The notes below the pieces were generated by a model, which saw only the letters and a list, made by a program, of their open reading frames with translations, did not search any database and was not told where the DNA came from. DNA of 64,000 bases, from NCBI GenBank assembly GCA_035656635.1, contig DASRSD010000073.1, positions 34,374 to 98,373 on the forward strand. The letters are read 5' to 3'. Shown one piece after another: positions 35,744 to 44,724 of this stretch. The stretch's first letter is position 1, and each line of letters starts with the position of its first letter. The position numbers and the translations under genes were made by a program. Origin of the DNA: Pirellulales bacterium (GTDB lineage Bacteria > Planctomycetota > Planctomycetia > Pirellulales > JADZDJ01).

Positions 35744-36619
35744 TCACTTGCTTTTTTCTATCACCGGCAGCGAAGGAGGCCGGTTAAACACTTTCATGCC
35801 CCGCAATGTTTGCGATACATCGTGCATGGTTTTTGGACGACTGGCAGGATCTTTGGATAGCATTTTTTTAATCAATTCGGCAAAATCGTTCGTTACGTCG
35901 CGCCCGGCCGATTGTAACGGCGGCGGCGGATTGCGCAAATGTTTGGTGAGCAAATCCTGGGTGGTGGGGCCAGTAAAGGGCGGTTTGCCGGCGATCAACT
36001 CGAACAGCATGCAGCCGAGGCCGTAAATATCGGACCGCTCGTCGACCCTCTTTCCGCGAATTTGCTCCGGAGACATGTAGCTGCGCGTGCCTTGTATTTT
36101 CATTTTGCTGGGCAACAACTTGCCGAGCAACCCTTTTCGGCGTTCGGCCAAGGCGAAGTCGATTAATTTTAGGGTTCCCTCCTTGTTCATCAAAAAATTA
36201 TCCGGTTTCACGTCGCGGTGAATCCACCCATGCGAGTGCAAATATCCCAACGAAGCGGCAGATTGCTCGGCAATTTGCGGCAAGTAATAAGCCAGCCCTT
36301 CGACTCCTACCTGCAAAAAAAACTGCTTGATATTTTGGGCCGGAAATAATTCCATCACCAAAAACACGGTACCACGAAAATCTTGATAATCGTACACATG
36401 GATCACATGCGGATGCTCCAGGCCCCGCCCCACGGAAAACTCGCGCTTCAACAATCCCACTTGCTCACGGTTGCCGGAATACTCGCCGACCAAAATTTTC
36501 AATGCCCGATGTTGGCCTTGATCGTCATCAATGGCATCCCAAACCTGGCAACTGCGACCGGTTCCCACCATGGACAACAGCCGATATCTACCAACCCGAG
36601 TATGCGGAGACAATTCCAC
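35744..36619 (-). CDS. Hanks-type Ser/Thr protein kinase with DFA instead of DFG
   Basis: A 291-residue protein that is little more than a kinase domain; no membrane helix or sensor domain is seen. Gly loop GTGRSCQV at 19-26, catalytic Lys41 in RALKIL, Glu in KREFSVGRGLEHPH, HRDVKPDN with Asp136 and metal-binding Asp154 in LIDFALAE. The residue after Phe155 is Ala156, so the DFG motif is DFA. The activation segment reads TRSYMSPEQIRGKRVDERSDIYGLG. The kinase may be active, since Asp154 and other residues are kept, but DFG glycine loss can change regulation. It precedes accA by 50 nt; substrates unknown. Confidence 0.88.
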   Translation of the reverse strand: MELSPHTRVGRYRLLSMVGTGRSCQVWDAIDDDQGQHRALKILVGEYSGNREQVGLLKREFSVGRGLEHPHVIHVYDYQDFRGTVFLVMELFPAQNIKQFFLQVGVEGLAYYLPQIAEQSAASLGYLHSHGWIHRDVKPDNFLMNKEGTLKLIDFALAERRKGLLGKLLPSKMKIQGTRSYMSPEQIRGKRVDERSDIYGLGCMLFELIAGKPPFTGPTTQDLLTKHLRNPPPPLQSAGRDVTNDFAELIKKMLSKDPASRPKTMHDVSQTLRGMKVFNRPPSLPVIEKSK

Positions 36620-36744
36620 AGATGTATTGCTCGTGGGTGTGAATCAAATATTCCTTGCCCAAACCATTTAGTTTAACTGCCCTTTGCCAATCAAACAATC
36701 GCGATGTGGCCATGCCAACAGGCACCCTCGGCAGCGGTGGCATC

Positions 36745-37494
36745 TCAATAGCCCACACTGACAAGAAACAATCCTTGTGGCGGCGCCGTGGTACCGGCGC
36801 GGCGTCGATCGCAGGCCGCCAGAACTTCGGCCACCCAAGTTTCGCTTTGCCTTCCCTGCCCGATCTCCACCAGCGTGCCTACGATATTGCGGACCATGTT
36901 ATATAAATAACCATTGGCTTCGATTTCTAATTGCACAACATGATTCTGGGGCGGGTCCCATCGGCGGAGCGATAAATCGTAAATAGTTCGTTCCGTGGTT
37001 TCGCGCTCCGATCCGCTGGATTGAAAACTGATGAAATTATGCCTGCCCACCAGCGCCGCAGCGGCATGCTGCACGACAGGCACATCGAGCCGATTGTACA
37101 ACTGCCAAGCGTACCGCCGGCGGAATACATCACGTACCCGGGTGTCGTACATGATGTAGCGATAGCGCTTTCGCATGGCATCACGCTGGGCGTGAAAATT
37201 GCCTGGTACGTCTTCCACGGCAAGTGCCGCCATGTCGTGCGGCAGTTCGGCATTCAGTGCCCGCCACAGCACTTCGGCCGGTAAGACGTTGGCTGTTTCG
37301 AAGCTGACAATCTGTGCGAGCGCATGCACGCCGGCATCGGTCCGGCCGCTGGCAGCCACACGAGAAAACTGTCCGGTGACTTTGGCGATCGTCTGCTCCA
37401 GCGTATTTTGCACTGTGCGCTGGCCGGTTTGAAACTGCCACCCGGCGAAATCAGTGCCGTCGTAAGCCAGCGTGAGTTTGATGTTACGTAGCAC
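36745..37494 (-). CDS. truA: tRNA pseudouridine(38-40) synthase
   Basis: A 249-residue enzyme. The frame runs to 37548, inside asd, but a GTG at 37494 places the family start (RNIKLTLAYDGTDFAGWQFQ) at the beginning, 10 nt past the asd stop. The catalytic Asp is in AASGRTDAGVHALAQ. Further motifs are FHAQRDAMRKRYRYIM and GYLYNMVRNIVGTLVEIGQG. TruA makes pseudouridine at positions 38-40 of the tRNA anticodon arm. No ribosome site is visible for the GTG, so translation may be coupled to asd. Together they form a two-gene leftward operon. Confidence 0.92.
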   Translation of the reverse strand: MLRNIKLTLAYDGTDFAGWQFQTGQRTVQNTLEQTIAKVTGQFSRVAASGRTDAGVHALAQIVSFETANVLPAEVLWRALNAELPHDMAALAVEDVPGNFHAQRDAMRKRYRYIMYDTRVRDVFRRRYAWQLYNRLDVPVVQHAAAALVGRHNFISFQSSGSERETTERTIYDLSLRRWDPPQNHVVQLEIEANGYLYNMVRNIVGTLVEIGQGRQSETWVAEVLAACDRRRAGTTAPPQGLFLVSVGY

Positions 37495-37504
37495 AACAAA
37501 ATCA

Positions 37505-38524
37505 TCAAGCGTTTTGCAGCGCCTTGCTTCGCACCAACAGTTCGGCAATCTGCACGGCGTTGGTGGCGGCGCCTTTGCGCAAATTATCGCTCACGCACCA
37601 GAAGGCCAGGCCGTTGGGACTGGAAATATCTTCCCGAATGCGGCCGATGAATACATCGTCGCTGCCATCGCAATCTTTGGGCATCGGGTATTGCTTCCGT
37701 TCCAAATCATCGACAACCGTAATGCCTGGGAAGGCGGAAAACAACCGCTTGGCATCTTCCACGCTCAGCTTCCGTTCGGTCTCCACTAAAATGCTCTCGC
37801 TGTGGCAATTGCTGACCGGCACGCGTACACAGGTAGGGCACACTTGAATCGATTCGTCGCCGATAATTTTTCGCGTCTCCAGCACCATTTTCATTTCTTC
37901 AGAAGTGTAACCATTATGCTTGGGCCCGCCGATGTGCGGGATGAGATTGAAGGCAATGTCGTGAGCGAAGGTTTCGTTGTTGTGCTGGCCGCCGGCCAAC
38001 TTCGCTTTGGTGCCGTTTTCCAAATCCCGACAACCCGCCAAACCCGCGCCGCTGGCCGCTTGATACGTGCTGATCACCACTCGCTTCACCCGGGCCGCAT
38101 CGTGCAGCGGTTTGATGGCCACGACCAATTGAGTGGTGGAGCAGTTCGGGCTGGAAATAATTCCTTTGTGATTGAGCGCCGCATCGGGATTCACTTCCGG
38201 AATGACCAGCGGGACTGTGGGGTTCATCCGCCAATAGCCGCTTTCGTCGACCACGACACAGCCGCGCTCCACGGCCCAAGGAACAAATTCCTTGGCCGCT
38301 TCGTCAGGCGTGCTACCGATGGCCAAGTCGATGTCATTAAACGAATCGGGCTGCAGCTTTTCAACCATGTGTTCCTGTCCGCGGAATTTAATTTTGCTGC
38401 CGGCCGAACGGCCCGAAGCCAAAAACTTGATTCGCTGCGCTGGAAAATCGCGCTCATCCAGCAGTTGCAAAATGATCCGCCCGACTGCTCCCGTGGCTCC
38501 GACAATGGCAAGCGACTCAAACAC
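37505..38524 (-). CDS. asd: Aspartate-semialdehyde dehydrogenase
   Basis: A 339-residue enzyme. The frame opens with a TTG at 38545, but the GTG at 38524 has an AAAGGAG ribosome site 6 nt upstream and gives the family start VFESLAIVGATGAVG. The NADP-binding loop GATGAVGR, catalytic Cys in SSPNCSTTQLVVAIKPLHD and VVISTYQAASGAG are present. It reduces aspartyl phosphate to aspartate semialdehyde for lysine/DAP, threonine and methionine synthesis. The translated end matches the family. truA follows 10 nt downstream. Confidence 0.93.
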   Translation of the reverse strand: MFESLAIVGATGAVGRIILQLLDERDFPAQRIKFLASGRSAGSKIKFRGQEHMVEKLQPDSFNDIDLAIGSTPDEAAKEFVPWAVERGCVVVDESGYWRMNPTVPLVIPEVNPDAALNHKGIISSPNCSTTQLVVAIKPLHDAARVKRVVISTYQAASGAGLAGCRDLENGTKAKLAGGQHNNETFAHDIAFNLIPHIGGPKHNGYTSEEMKMVLETRKIIGDESIQVCPTCVRVPVSNCHSESILVETERKLSVEDAKRLFSAFPGITVVDDLERKQYPMPKDCDGSDDVFIGRIREDISSPNGLAFWCVSDNLRKGAATNAVQIAELLVRSKALQNA

Positions 38525-38590
38525 AATCGGCTCCTTTTGCTGCAATAAAACCGTCTCGCCCTGTTCTAATCTATCCTCCCAACCCCAATC

Positions 38591-39062
38591 TCAACCCCTA
38601 ATGATGACCCTCCAGTATACTTTCGGGTTCGCTTTCCGGGCAATGGCTTGCATCCGGAGGTTCCCCATGCATTCGTCGTCTGATGTTCGTACATTGTGTT
38701 GATGGCAGTCGGTGCTGTCGAACTCGAACATTTGTTCGATGTGGTGCAGCGAGACCCAAATGGTTTGGCCTTCGTACCCTTTCCACTTCGGACTGAGGGC
38801 AATTCCTTTTCCTACCAAAAATGTTTTGCCGCCGACGGTTTGCACGCGAAGTTTCTGCAAGTCAAGCGTCCCGTTCGTCGATCGCCCTGTCGATCTGGAT
38901 GATGAGCGCTTTCCCTTCAAAGCGATTGGCATCCGTTTCTTGCCGCCAAGGCTTACTGTCAGAGCGATCCGACTGCTTCGCCCCCCTGCCCTGCCACACC
39001 GCAATCGCCAAACTGCTAAATAGTGTCAGCGTTATCACAGCAACCAAGCGACGTGCATTCAT
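38591..39062 (-). pseudogene. Small secreted protein gene broken by a frameshift
   Basis: Two overlapping frames on the same strand complement each other. From the ATG at 39062 a 66-residue frame gives a signal peptide (RLVAVITLTLFSSLAIAVWQG) and the stretch EGKALIIQIDRAID, then stops at 38862. The adjacent frame continues smoothly with GTLDLQKLRVQTVGGKTFLVGKG and SPKWKGYEGQTIWVSLHHIEQM to a stop at 38591. The span of 472 nt is not a multiple of three. The break is near 38862-38900. Either a decayed gene or an assembly indel explains it. The family is unknown; the second part looks like a small beta-rich domain. Confidence 0.55.
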
Positions 39063-39194
39063 CGCAACACCTCAAGCTTGAGTGAATGAATGATAAAAGG
39101 CGCGGAAATTCCACGCCACGAACAAAGAAAAGAATTGCAAACAATATAAACCGCTGGAAGGAGGAAGAGTATCAACCCAGCGATTTTGACGGGC

Positions 39195-40274
39195 CTACAG
39201 TCGAGCAGCGGTCAGCGAAGCGTTTCCGGCGCCCTGCCCTGACCGCGAAGAAGGCTTGCTGCTACCGGCGCGTTCAGGCCGTTTTTGTCCAGACGAGGTT
39301 TGTCGATCAGACGATTTCTGAGAATCGGCGCCGTCTTGCGGCTCCGACTGCCGATCGAGCAAGCGCCGCACAATCCACGGCGAAACGAACGACAGGTTGG
39401 CAATAATCATCGCCAGGCCGAAGGTCCACATGCCGAGAAATAAGCCAATACCTAAATGCATTCCGATGCCAATGGCAATGACGATGGGTCGCGTCAGCCG
39501 CGGCCATACCAGGGTGCAATAGGTTAATTCCCAAAACACGGTTATGTGGGTTAGCATTGAGGCTAACGCACGGTAATGAATCAGCCATGTCGCCCCGAGT
39601 GATTGATACTCCAAATTTGCTGTGGCCATTAGTATGGCATCACCATTCCACCACAGCGGCCCTTGCGCTTTGCCAATGCCTGAGAAGAAATATTCGACGC
39701 ACAGATGCACTTGCAGAAGACGAATGGCGATGTTCGCGCCAATGCTAGGCGCAACGGCGAAAGCCCCCCCTGTCCTGCGGTGCTGTAACCAACGATCGAC
39801 CGAGTAAGCCGCGCCGCATGGGCCGACCATTAAATACATGGCTAACATGCAATTGGTATCGTCTAGCCCGAATTGTGTCAGTGAGGCTCGATGGGCATAC
39901 GACACCGTGGCCAAAAAAGCCAACACCGACATTGTGCGGCTCCACAGTCCAACCGTCAAAAGCGCGAAGACTATTAGCGCCGCAATGTGCGCGGTCCACA
40001 GCAGTGCCGGCGAATGGATCCAATAGAAATAACTCCACTGAAACGGTGAAGCGCCCGGCAGCTTATTTATGGTGGCTGGTGTGAGCCAGGCCTGATCGCC
40101 GAAAAATCCGTTCAAATCATGCGACCAAACCAAATGCGTATAGAACAGCATGGCGCCGGCGAACAGGCGAATCATGCCCAATGTGGCCGGATCGGTGGGC
40201 GAAAACCAAAATCGGTTCCATCCAGCCAGCGTGCCTCGCTCTAAATCACGACAGTATCCGCTCAGCAAATTCAT
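39195..40274 (-). CDS. HTTM-domain membrane protein
   Basis: A 359-residue integral membrane protein; the ATG at 40274 overlaps the stop of the preceding gene by 4 nt (ATGA), and is preferred to 40304. Around eight to ten helices carry HTTM (vitamin K-dependent gamma-carboxylase-like) motifs: GMIRLFAGAMLFYTHLVW, RASLTQFGLDDTNCMLAMYL, LQVHLCVEYFFSGIGKAQGPLWWNG and FWELTYCTLVWPRLTRP. The family includes Cys-modifying carboxylases in animals, but no activity is known for these bacterial members. The C-terminal 55 residues are Ser/Arg-rich and probably disordered. It is translated together with the partner gene at 40271-40930. Confidence 0.82.
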   Translation of the reverse strand: MNLLSGYCRDLERGTLAGWNRFWFSPTDPATLGMIRLFAGAMLFYTHLVWSHDLNGFFGDQAWLTPATINKLPGASPFQWSYFYWIHSPALLWTAHIAALIVFALLTVGLWSRTMSVLAFLATVSYAHRASLTQFGLDDTNCMLAMYLMVGPCGAAYSVDRWLQHRRTGGAFAVAPSIGANIAIRLLQVHLCVEYFFSGIGKAQGPLWWNGDAILMATANLEYQSLGATWLIHYRALASMLTHITVFWELTYCTLVWPRLTRPIVIAIGIGMHLGIGLFLGMWTFGLAMIIANLSFVSPWIVRRLLDRQSEPQDGADSQKSSDRQTSSGQKRPERAGSSKPSSRSGQGAGNASLTAARL

Positions 40275-40930
40275 AGCGGTTCTGCCTTGTATGTTTGGCT
40301 CCACAGTGTGTGATACAAGCTCGGCGTGGTCAGTGGGCGGTCGTGCAATAAATCGTCCGGACTGGGCAGCTCATGCCGTACCAGCTCCAGCGTGACCTGC
40401 TTGGCGCCAGTCTGCCGAAATAACTCTTGTGCATAGGAATGCGCCACGTCCAAAAACGTGTTGCGATTCAATTGCCAAATGCGGTGTTCTTCCGGCAGAT
40501 CGGTGGGGGCCGGCTCGTCGGCGTCCCAAAACCGATTCAATTTTTCGCTGAGCATGAAAAAGCGATGATAATACAGCCGCGGCCACTCGGTTTTCAGATC
40601 CGGAAAAATTCCAGTGTTGGTGGTGCCATCGGGCAGGACCAACTGGTAGCGTACTAGATGGCCGGGCGAGGGAGCCGGCGCGAAGAAGCGGTATCCGTGA
40701 TCGAGATACGCCATGTCTAGATACGGACTGAATGCCGAAGCGATGCCCCGCTGCAATTGGCTAGGCGCCGCATCTCCGAAAGGCACCGCCATGGGCGCCG
40801 CGATAACGGCGGTCAGATGTGCCAGCAAAGCAACACTAATCAACACTTTCCACCGCAGCGCCAACGTTCGTGGGACAGATGGCTGTTTTTCCGATTGCGG
40901 AATCGAGGCGTTTTGGAGAGAGCTTGCCAT
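40271..40930 (-). CDS. HTTM-partner membrane protein
   Basis: A 219-residue protein with one clear helix near residues 28-48 (WKVLISVALLAHLTAVIAAP), then a soluble domain with YLDHGYRFFAPAPSPGHLVRYQLVLPDG and RLYYHRFFMLSEKLNRF. This type of protein is regularly encoded next to HTTM proteins in planctomycetes. The stop overlaps the HTTM start by 4 nt, which shows strong coupling and suggests a complex. No catalytic motif was recognised. Function unknown. Confidence 0.72.
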   Translation of the reverse strand: MASSLQNASIPQSEKQPSVPRTLALRWKVLISVALLAHLTAVIAAPMAVPFGDAAPSQLQRGIASAFSPYLDMAYLDHGYRFFAPAPSPGHLVRYQLVLPDGTTNTGIFPDLKTEWPRLYYHRFFMLSEKLNRFWDADEPAPTDLPEEHRIWQLNRNTFLDVAHSYAQELFRQTGAKQVTLELVRHELPSPDDLLHDRPLTTPSLYHTLWSQTYKAEPL

Positions 40931-41046
40931 TACTGAAAATTATCGGCCGCACTGGCCTGCGGCAGCCAATGGCTCGATGGATTTAACAATTGTGCCGATG
41001 ATCCAGTCTGCATCGGCGCTCCCGTGTCGCGGCTCTCGGAACTAAA

Positions 41047-41083
41047 CAAAAACGCCCCCGCACGGAAGGCCGTGCGAGGGCGT
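41047..41083 (-). terminator. Strong intrinsic terminator of the TIGR03000 gene
   Basis: ACGCCCCCGCACGG and CCGTGCGAGGGCGT (41052-41065, 41070-41083) form a 14-bp stem with one mismatch and a 4-nt loop. On the minus strand it is followed by TTTTTG, making a classic Rho-independent terminator about 50 nt beyond the stop at 41131. Confidence 0.85.
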
Positions 41084-41130
41084 GGGCTCTAGTTGCAAAC
41101 TTCGAGGATGATGGCGCTCCGCGAGCCACT

Positions 41131-42173
41131 TTAGCGAGTGACCGCAGCGGTGGTAGCAACCGGGTTCGAATTGAAATCGAACGTCAGGTCGCGAACTTCC
41201 CCGCCGGTGAGCGTGATCGTTTCATCCTTGCTAACATCACGTCCGTCGATGTTGGAAACCACGCGTACCGTGTAGTTTTTCCACTCGGCGCCAAGGACCA
41301 ACTTCGACGTGGTAAATTCACGCACTTCGCCCGTCGCACTGGTACCGCTGCCGGCCAAATACACCTTTGCATCGGCGGGCACGTGGAGGGTCAGCTTTGT
41401 CTTGGCTTTGCTGCCAGCGGCGACCGGGGCTTCCTTATTTCCATCGAAATTGAACAGGAGATTTACTTGTTCTCCAGGACCTAAAGTGATGGTCTTAGTT
41501 TCGGTAATCGGATTGCCGTCGCGGACCATTTCCGCGCGGACTTCGTATTCGTACCGATTGCCCGCAGTGAGACCACGGCTGACATATTGCCGTTCGGTTC
41601 CGGTGCTGGTGGTTTCGGTCCCGTTCACAAAGATTTTCGCTTCAGGCGGCACGCTGACGTTCAACAGCGCGGTTTGGCTGCCGTCGATCGCGCGATACAT
41701 GCTGCTGGACATCGGAGCAGGAGTGTTCGGCGGAGTCGGCGGAGTGGTGCCGCCGGCAGGAGCAGACGGCTTCTGTTGCATTTCCATGCTCGGTTCGCCG
41801 TCATAAATTACGGTGCCGCTTGACGAAGACGAGGAACTGCTGCATCCCAACCACTGGAAGAAGAAGATGAGCTGGAGCATCCCCAGTAGCCGCCACTGGA
41901 GCAACTACAACCCCAAGAAGAGTAGTAAGCATGATGTCCACCCCAGCCACCGCTGGAAGAGCTGCTACTGCATCCCCAGCAGCCGCTGCTGGAGCAACTT
42001 GAGCCCCAGTAGCCGCCCGACGACGAACAGCAACCCCAACCGCCAGAAGAACTCGATGAGCTCGAACCCCAGCCGCCGTGGAAATGCGCCAACGAGCTTC
42101 GTGCATCGACAACCAGGCCGGCCACTGCGAAGGCCGCGGCAAACATCCACTTGGTTAAATTCCTGCGCAACAT
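41131..42173 (-). pseudogene. TIGR03000-type secreted protein with Ser/Gly/Trp repeats and a one-base frameshift
   Basis: From the ATG at 42173 the frame encodes a signal peptide (WMFAAAFAVAGLVVDARSSLA) and a region of repeats GGWGCCSSS, GGYWGSSC and GCSSSSSS. It ends early near 41808. The next frame, open from 41904 to 41131, continues the serine run and then two TIGR03000 domains (ALLNVSVPPEAKIFVNG, TKLTLHVPADAKVYLAG), each ending in a GGEV/GEQV-type turn. At 41845-41847 the plus strand reads CATCCCAAC where nearby units read CATCCCCAG; adding one base restores a single frame of about 347 codons. Slippage at a G-run or an assembly error is the cause. The intact protein would be a secreted planctomycete surface protein. 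Confidence 0.75.
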
Positions 42174-42235
42174 AACTGTTTTTCTCCAAGAAATGCGTAA
42201 AAAGTTGCAACTGGGGCTCCGCCACCTCACCCCAA

Positions 42236-42263
42236 AACATACAAACCCTAGCATGCAAATCAA
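42236..42263 (-). promoter_or_regulatory. Candidate promoter for the TIGR03000 gene
   Basis: On the minus strand TTGATT (42263-42258), a 16-nt gap and TATGTT (42241-42236) resemble a sigma-70 promoter, about 60 nt before the ATG at 42173. The match is moderate. Confidence 0.3.
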
Positions 42264-42585
42264 GTAGAATGGGTAATTTTTTCCGGTTAAGAACTGTGGT
42301 TGGCTTCGTTGGCACCTACTCCAAACACAATGTTTTTGGCTGGCCTCGGTTCCCATGCCGCCCTGGCGTCTGATTGTCGCAAGATCTTTTTCATTAAGCA
42401 CTTAAGTCATTCGTTGGTTCAAATTACCTATTCCCCACGATCAATGATCACGGCTGCACTGGAATAACCGTTACCGTTGACCCAAACGGCAGTTTTTAAC
42501 ACTATTCGCTTCCCCGGGGGTTGGTCACACGTACAAGAGACGAATTACCGTTTGGCGGCTAGTTAGCGCCCTATGCCGGTGGTCT
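42264..42585. other. Divergent intergenic region, no gene seen
   Basis: About 320 nt lie between the TIGR03000 gene and rodA. An open frame extending leftward from 42401 has no signal sequence or family pattern before the ATG at 42173. I treat the region as non-coding, with a rodA promoter expected inside. Confidence 0.45.
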
Positions 42586-43692
42586 ATGCAAACTTGGTTA
42601 GTCGCACGCCGCTACCCCTGGTTGATTCTCACAGTCGCCATCGTGCTTTTGTTCCTGGGCTGGAAGGTGCTGGCTCGGTGCGAGCAAATCAATGACGGTG
42701 CCAATCGATTGGTTCCGCAACAAGTAGTGTGGTCGATCCTGGGCTTGGGGTTGCTGGTCCTGACGAGCCTGCTCGATTACCGGCATTTCGCGCGTTACAG
42801 CTCGAAAATGTACTGGGTTACCGTCGGCTGCCTGGTGGCGGTTTATTTTTTTCCGACGATTAATGGCGCCCATCGCTGGATTCGCGCCGGCGGATTGGGA
42901 TTGCAGCCCTCAGAATTTGCCAAAGTGATTTTGGTTATTTCGCTGGCTCGATTATTGATGCACCAGGATCTGCCCGCCGGATTTGTGCACACCATGTTGC
43001 GTCCGCTGGGCATGACCGCACTGCCGATGCTTTTGGTATTGAAAGAACCCGATTTGGGCACCTCGCTGGTTTTCTTGCCGGTGCTTTTTGCCATCTTGTT
43101 TGTGGCGGGCGCTCGACGGCGCGATATGTTCCGCTTGGCAGTGGCGGCGGTGTTGTTGCTGCCGCTGCTGTGGGCCCAGATAAGCCACGACCAGCGTTCG
43201 CGCGTCATAGCGCTATGGGAACAAAATCCTCCTCGCGAACCGGCTACGTCCGACGGATTCCATCTCGATCAGGCGAAGCGAATGCTGTCGCTAGGAGAAG
43301 TTTGGGGAAGTATTTTTTCGCCGGTTTTGGACGACGATGCCATCGCAGCTCGGCTGCCGGAGGCACAAACTGATTCGATCTTTTGCGTGCTGACCGAACG
43401 GTTTGGAATAGCCGGCAGTGGATTTGTATTGCTGCTGTTTGCTAGCCTGGCTGCCAAATGTTTGCACGTTGCCGGTCAAACCGACGAGCGTTTTGGCCGA
43501 TTGTTGACCGTGGGCGTGGCCGCACTGTTTGCTTCGGAAGTGTGCATCAACGCCGGCATGATGGTCGGCCTGCTGCCGGTTACTGGGCTGGCGCTGCCTC
43601 TGTTCAGCTATGGCGGCTCCGATTTAATCGCCCATCTGTGGGCGCTGGGATTGGTGGCCAGCGTGGCAAGGCGACGAGATGCGCTGATGTAG
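42586..43692 (+). CDS. rodA: SEDS-family peptidoglycan glycosyltransferase RodA
   Basis: A 368-residue integral membrane protein with about ten helices. SEDS motifs are NGAHRWIRAGGLGLQPSEFAK, KEPDLGTSLVFLPVLF, LPEAQTDSIFCVLTERFG with the catalytic-type Asp, and GLLPVTGLALPLFSYGGSDL. The order matches RodA/FtsW polymerases that make glycan strands from lipid II; length and the lack of a long N-terminal tail favour RodA. No MreBCD or PBP2 gene lies nearby. Its presence implies a peptidoglycan layer, consistent with present views on planctomycete walls. The end DALM is close to the family end. Confidence 0.85.
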   Translation: MQTWLVARRYPWLILTVAIVLLFLGWKVLARCEQINDGANRLVPQQVVWSILGLGLLVLTSLLDYRHFARYSSKMYWVTVGCLVAVYFFPTINGAHRWIRAGGLGLQPSEFAKVILVISLARLLMHQDLPAGFVHTMLRPLGMTALPMLLVLKEPDLGTSLVFLPVLFAILFVAGARRRDMFRLAVAAVLLLPLLWAQISHDQRSRVIALWEQNPPREPATSDGFHLDQAKRMLSLGEVWGSIFSPVLDDDAIAARLPEAQTDSIFCVLTERFGIAGSGFVLLLFASLAAKCLHVAGQTDERFGRLLTVGVAALFASEVCINAGMMVGLLPVTGLALPLFSYGGSDLIAHLWALGLVASVARRRDALM

Positions 43693-43742
43693 GAAATTGA
43701 ATTTGCCAATGTGGTGCAACGTTTTTCTGCGGGTTGTTTGCC

Positions 43743-43761
43743 GCCCAATATAGCATTGGGC
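43743..43761 (+). other. Small perfect hairpin after rodA
   Basis: GCCCAAT and ATTGGGC form a 7-bp stem with a 5-nt loop, about 50 nt beyond the rodA stop. There is no T-run, so it may stabilise the mRNA end or be a poor terminator. Confidence 0.4.
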
Positions 43762-43950
43762 CGACAAATGGAAAGAAACCGCCCCTTTTCGATCGCACTT
43801 CTTCGATCGTCCGCGCTACTTCGACAACCGCGGGACTGGCCCAAATTGCTGCTAGCTACATCTTCGCCATAAGTGTATATATGTACACTAAATGCGGGTT
43901 GGAGTTTTTGCAGGTCTGCAAGCGGAACTTTCATCATAGGGAGCAGCATA

Positions 43951-44724
43951 ATGGCTCGCAGCAAAGGCATTCATCAGCATCCTTTTTTTAAGCTCGGCAA
44001 AGCCCCAGTCCGGCGTGATCCGCGGACAATGAAATTTGCCTCATTAGTGAAAGCGCGGATAACGATTCCCAAAGAGTATGATTTCGACGCCCAACATCGT
44101 GGGATTCCTACCCCCATGTTCGCCAACGACCGATACGGCGATTGCGTGATGGCCGGCCGCGCGCATCAAACGCTGCGGTTTGAACTGGTGGAACAAAAGA
44201 AAATTATTTCCATTTCCGATCAAGATGTGATTCGCGAATATTTTGAGGAAACCGGCGGCGCCGATACCGGACTGGTGGTACTCGACTCGTTACAAAAATG
44301 GCAATCCGCGGGCTGGTTGGTGGGCGCTGCCAACTACAAAATTCGAGGCTATTCTGAACTGGAGTTGGCCAACCACGACCAGGTGAAGCAGGCGATTGTG
44401 CTCGATTTGGGAGTCGGTCTGGGTTTGAGTTTGCCCCTTTCGGCCCAGGTTCAATTTCAAACCGGCAAACCATGGGATGTGGTCCGCGGTCCGCGTGGTG
44501 CCGTCAACTCTTGGGGTGGGCATTACGTGTTTGTGCCGGGCTATACTACACAAGGCCCGGTGTGTGTGACGTGGGGCCGCAAACAACAAATGACGTGGGC
44601 ATTTTTCGATAAGTTTTGTGATGAAGCCTACGCTATTATCGACGCGGTGGATACGCAAAAAATCAAGCAGAACATTGATGTCAATAAATTGGAGGAATTA
44701 ATTGCTGTGCTTGCGGCACGCTGA
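43951..44724 (+). CDS. Protein with papain-like Cys/His motifs
   Basis: A 257-residue soluble protein. The ATG at 43951 has a GGGAG site about 8 nt upstream; the frame is open from 43873. DRYGDCVMAGRAHQTLRF near residue 55 and VNSWGGHYVFVPGYT near residue 188 resemble the Cys and His regions of C1-type cysteine peptidases, and CVTWGRKQQMTW follows. Other parts (ITIPKEYDFDAQHRGIPTPMF) are like proteins seen in phages and plasmids. I know of no characterised close relative, so the peptidase call is inference. It lies alone downstream of rodA. Confidence 0.55.
   Translation: MARSKGIHQHPFFKLGKAPVRRDPRTMKFASLVKARITIPKEYDFDAQHRGIPTPMFANDRYGDCVMAGRAHQTLRFELVEQKKIISISDQDVIREYFEETGGADTGLVVLDSLQKWQSAGWLVGAANYKIRGYSELELANHDQVKQAIVLDLGVGLGLSLPLSAQVQFQTGKPWDVVRGPRGAVNSWGGHYVFVPGYTTQGPVCVTWGRKQQMTWAFFDKFCDEAYAIIDAVDTQKIKQNIDVNKLEELIAVLAAR

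Noticed and set aside
41808..42401. Longer leftward start at 42401 for the Ser/Gly-rich protein
   Set aside because: The added 76 residues lack family pattern and would bury the signal peptide that starts at 42173.
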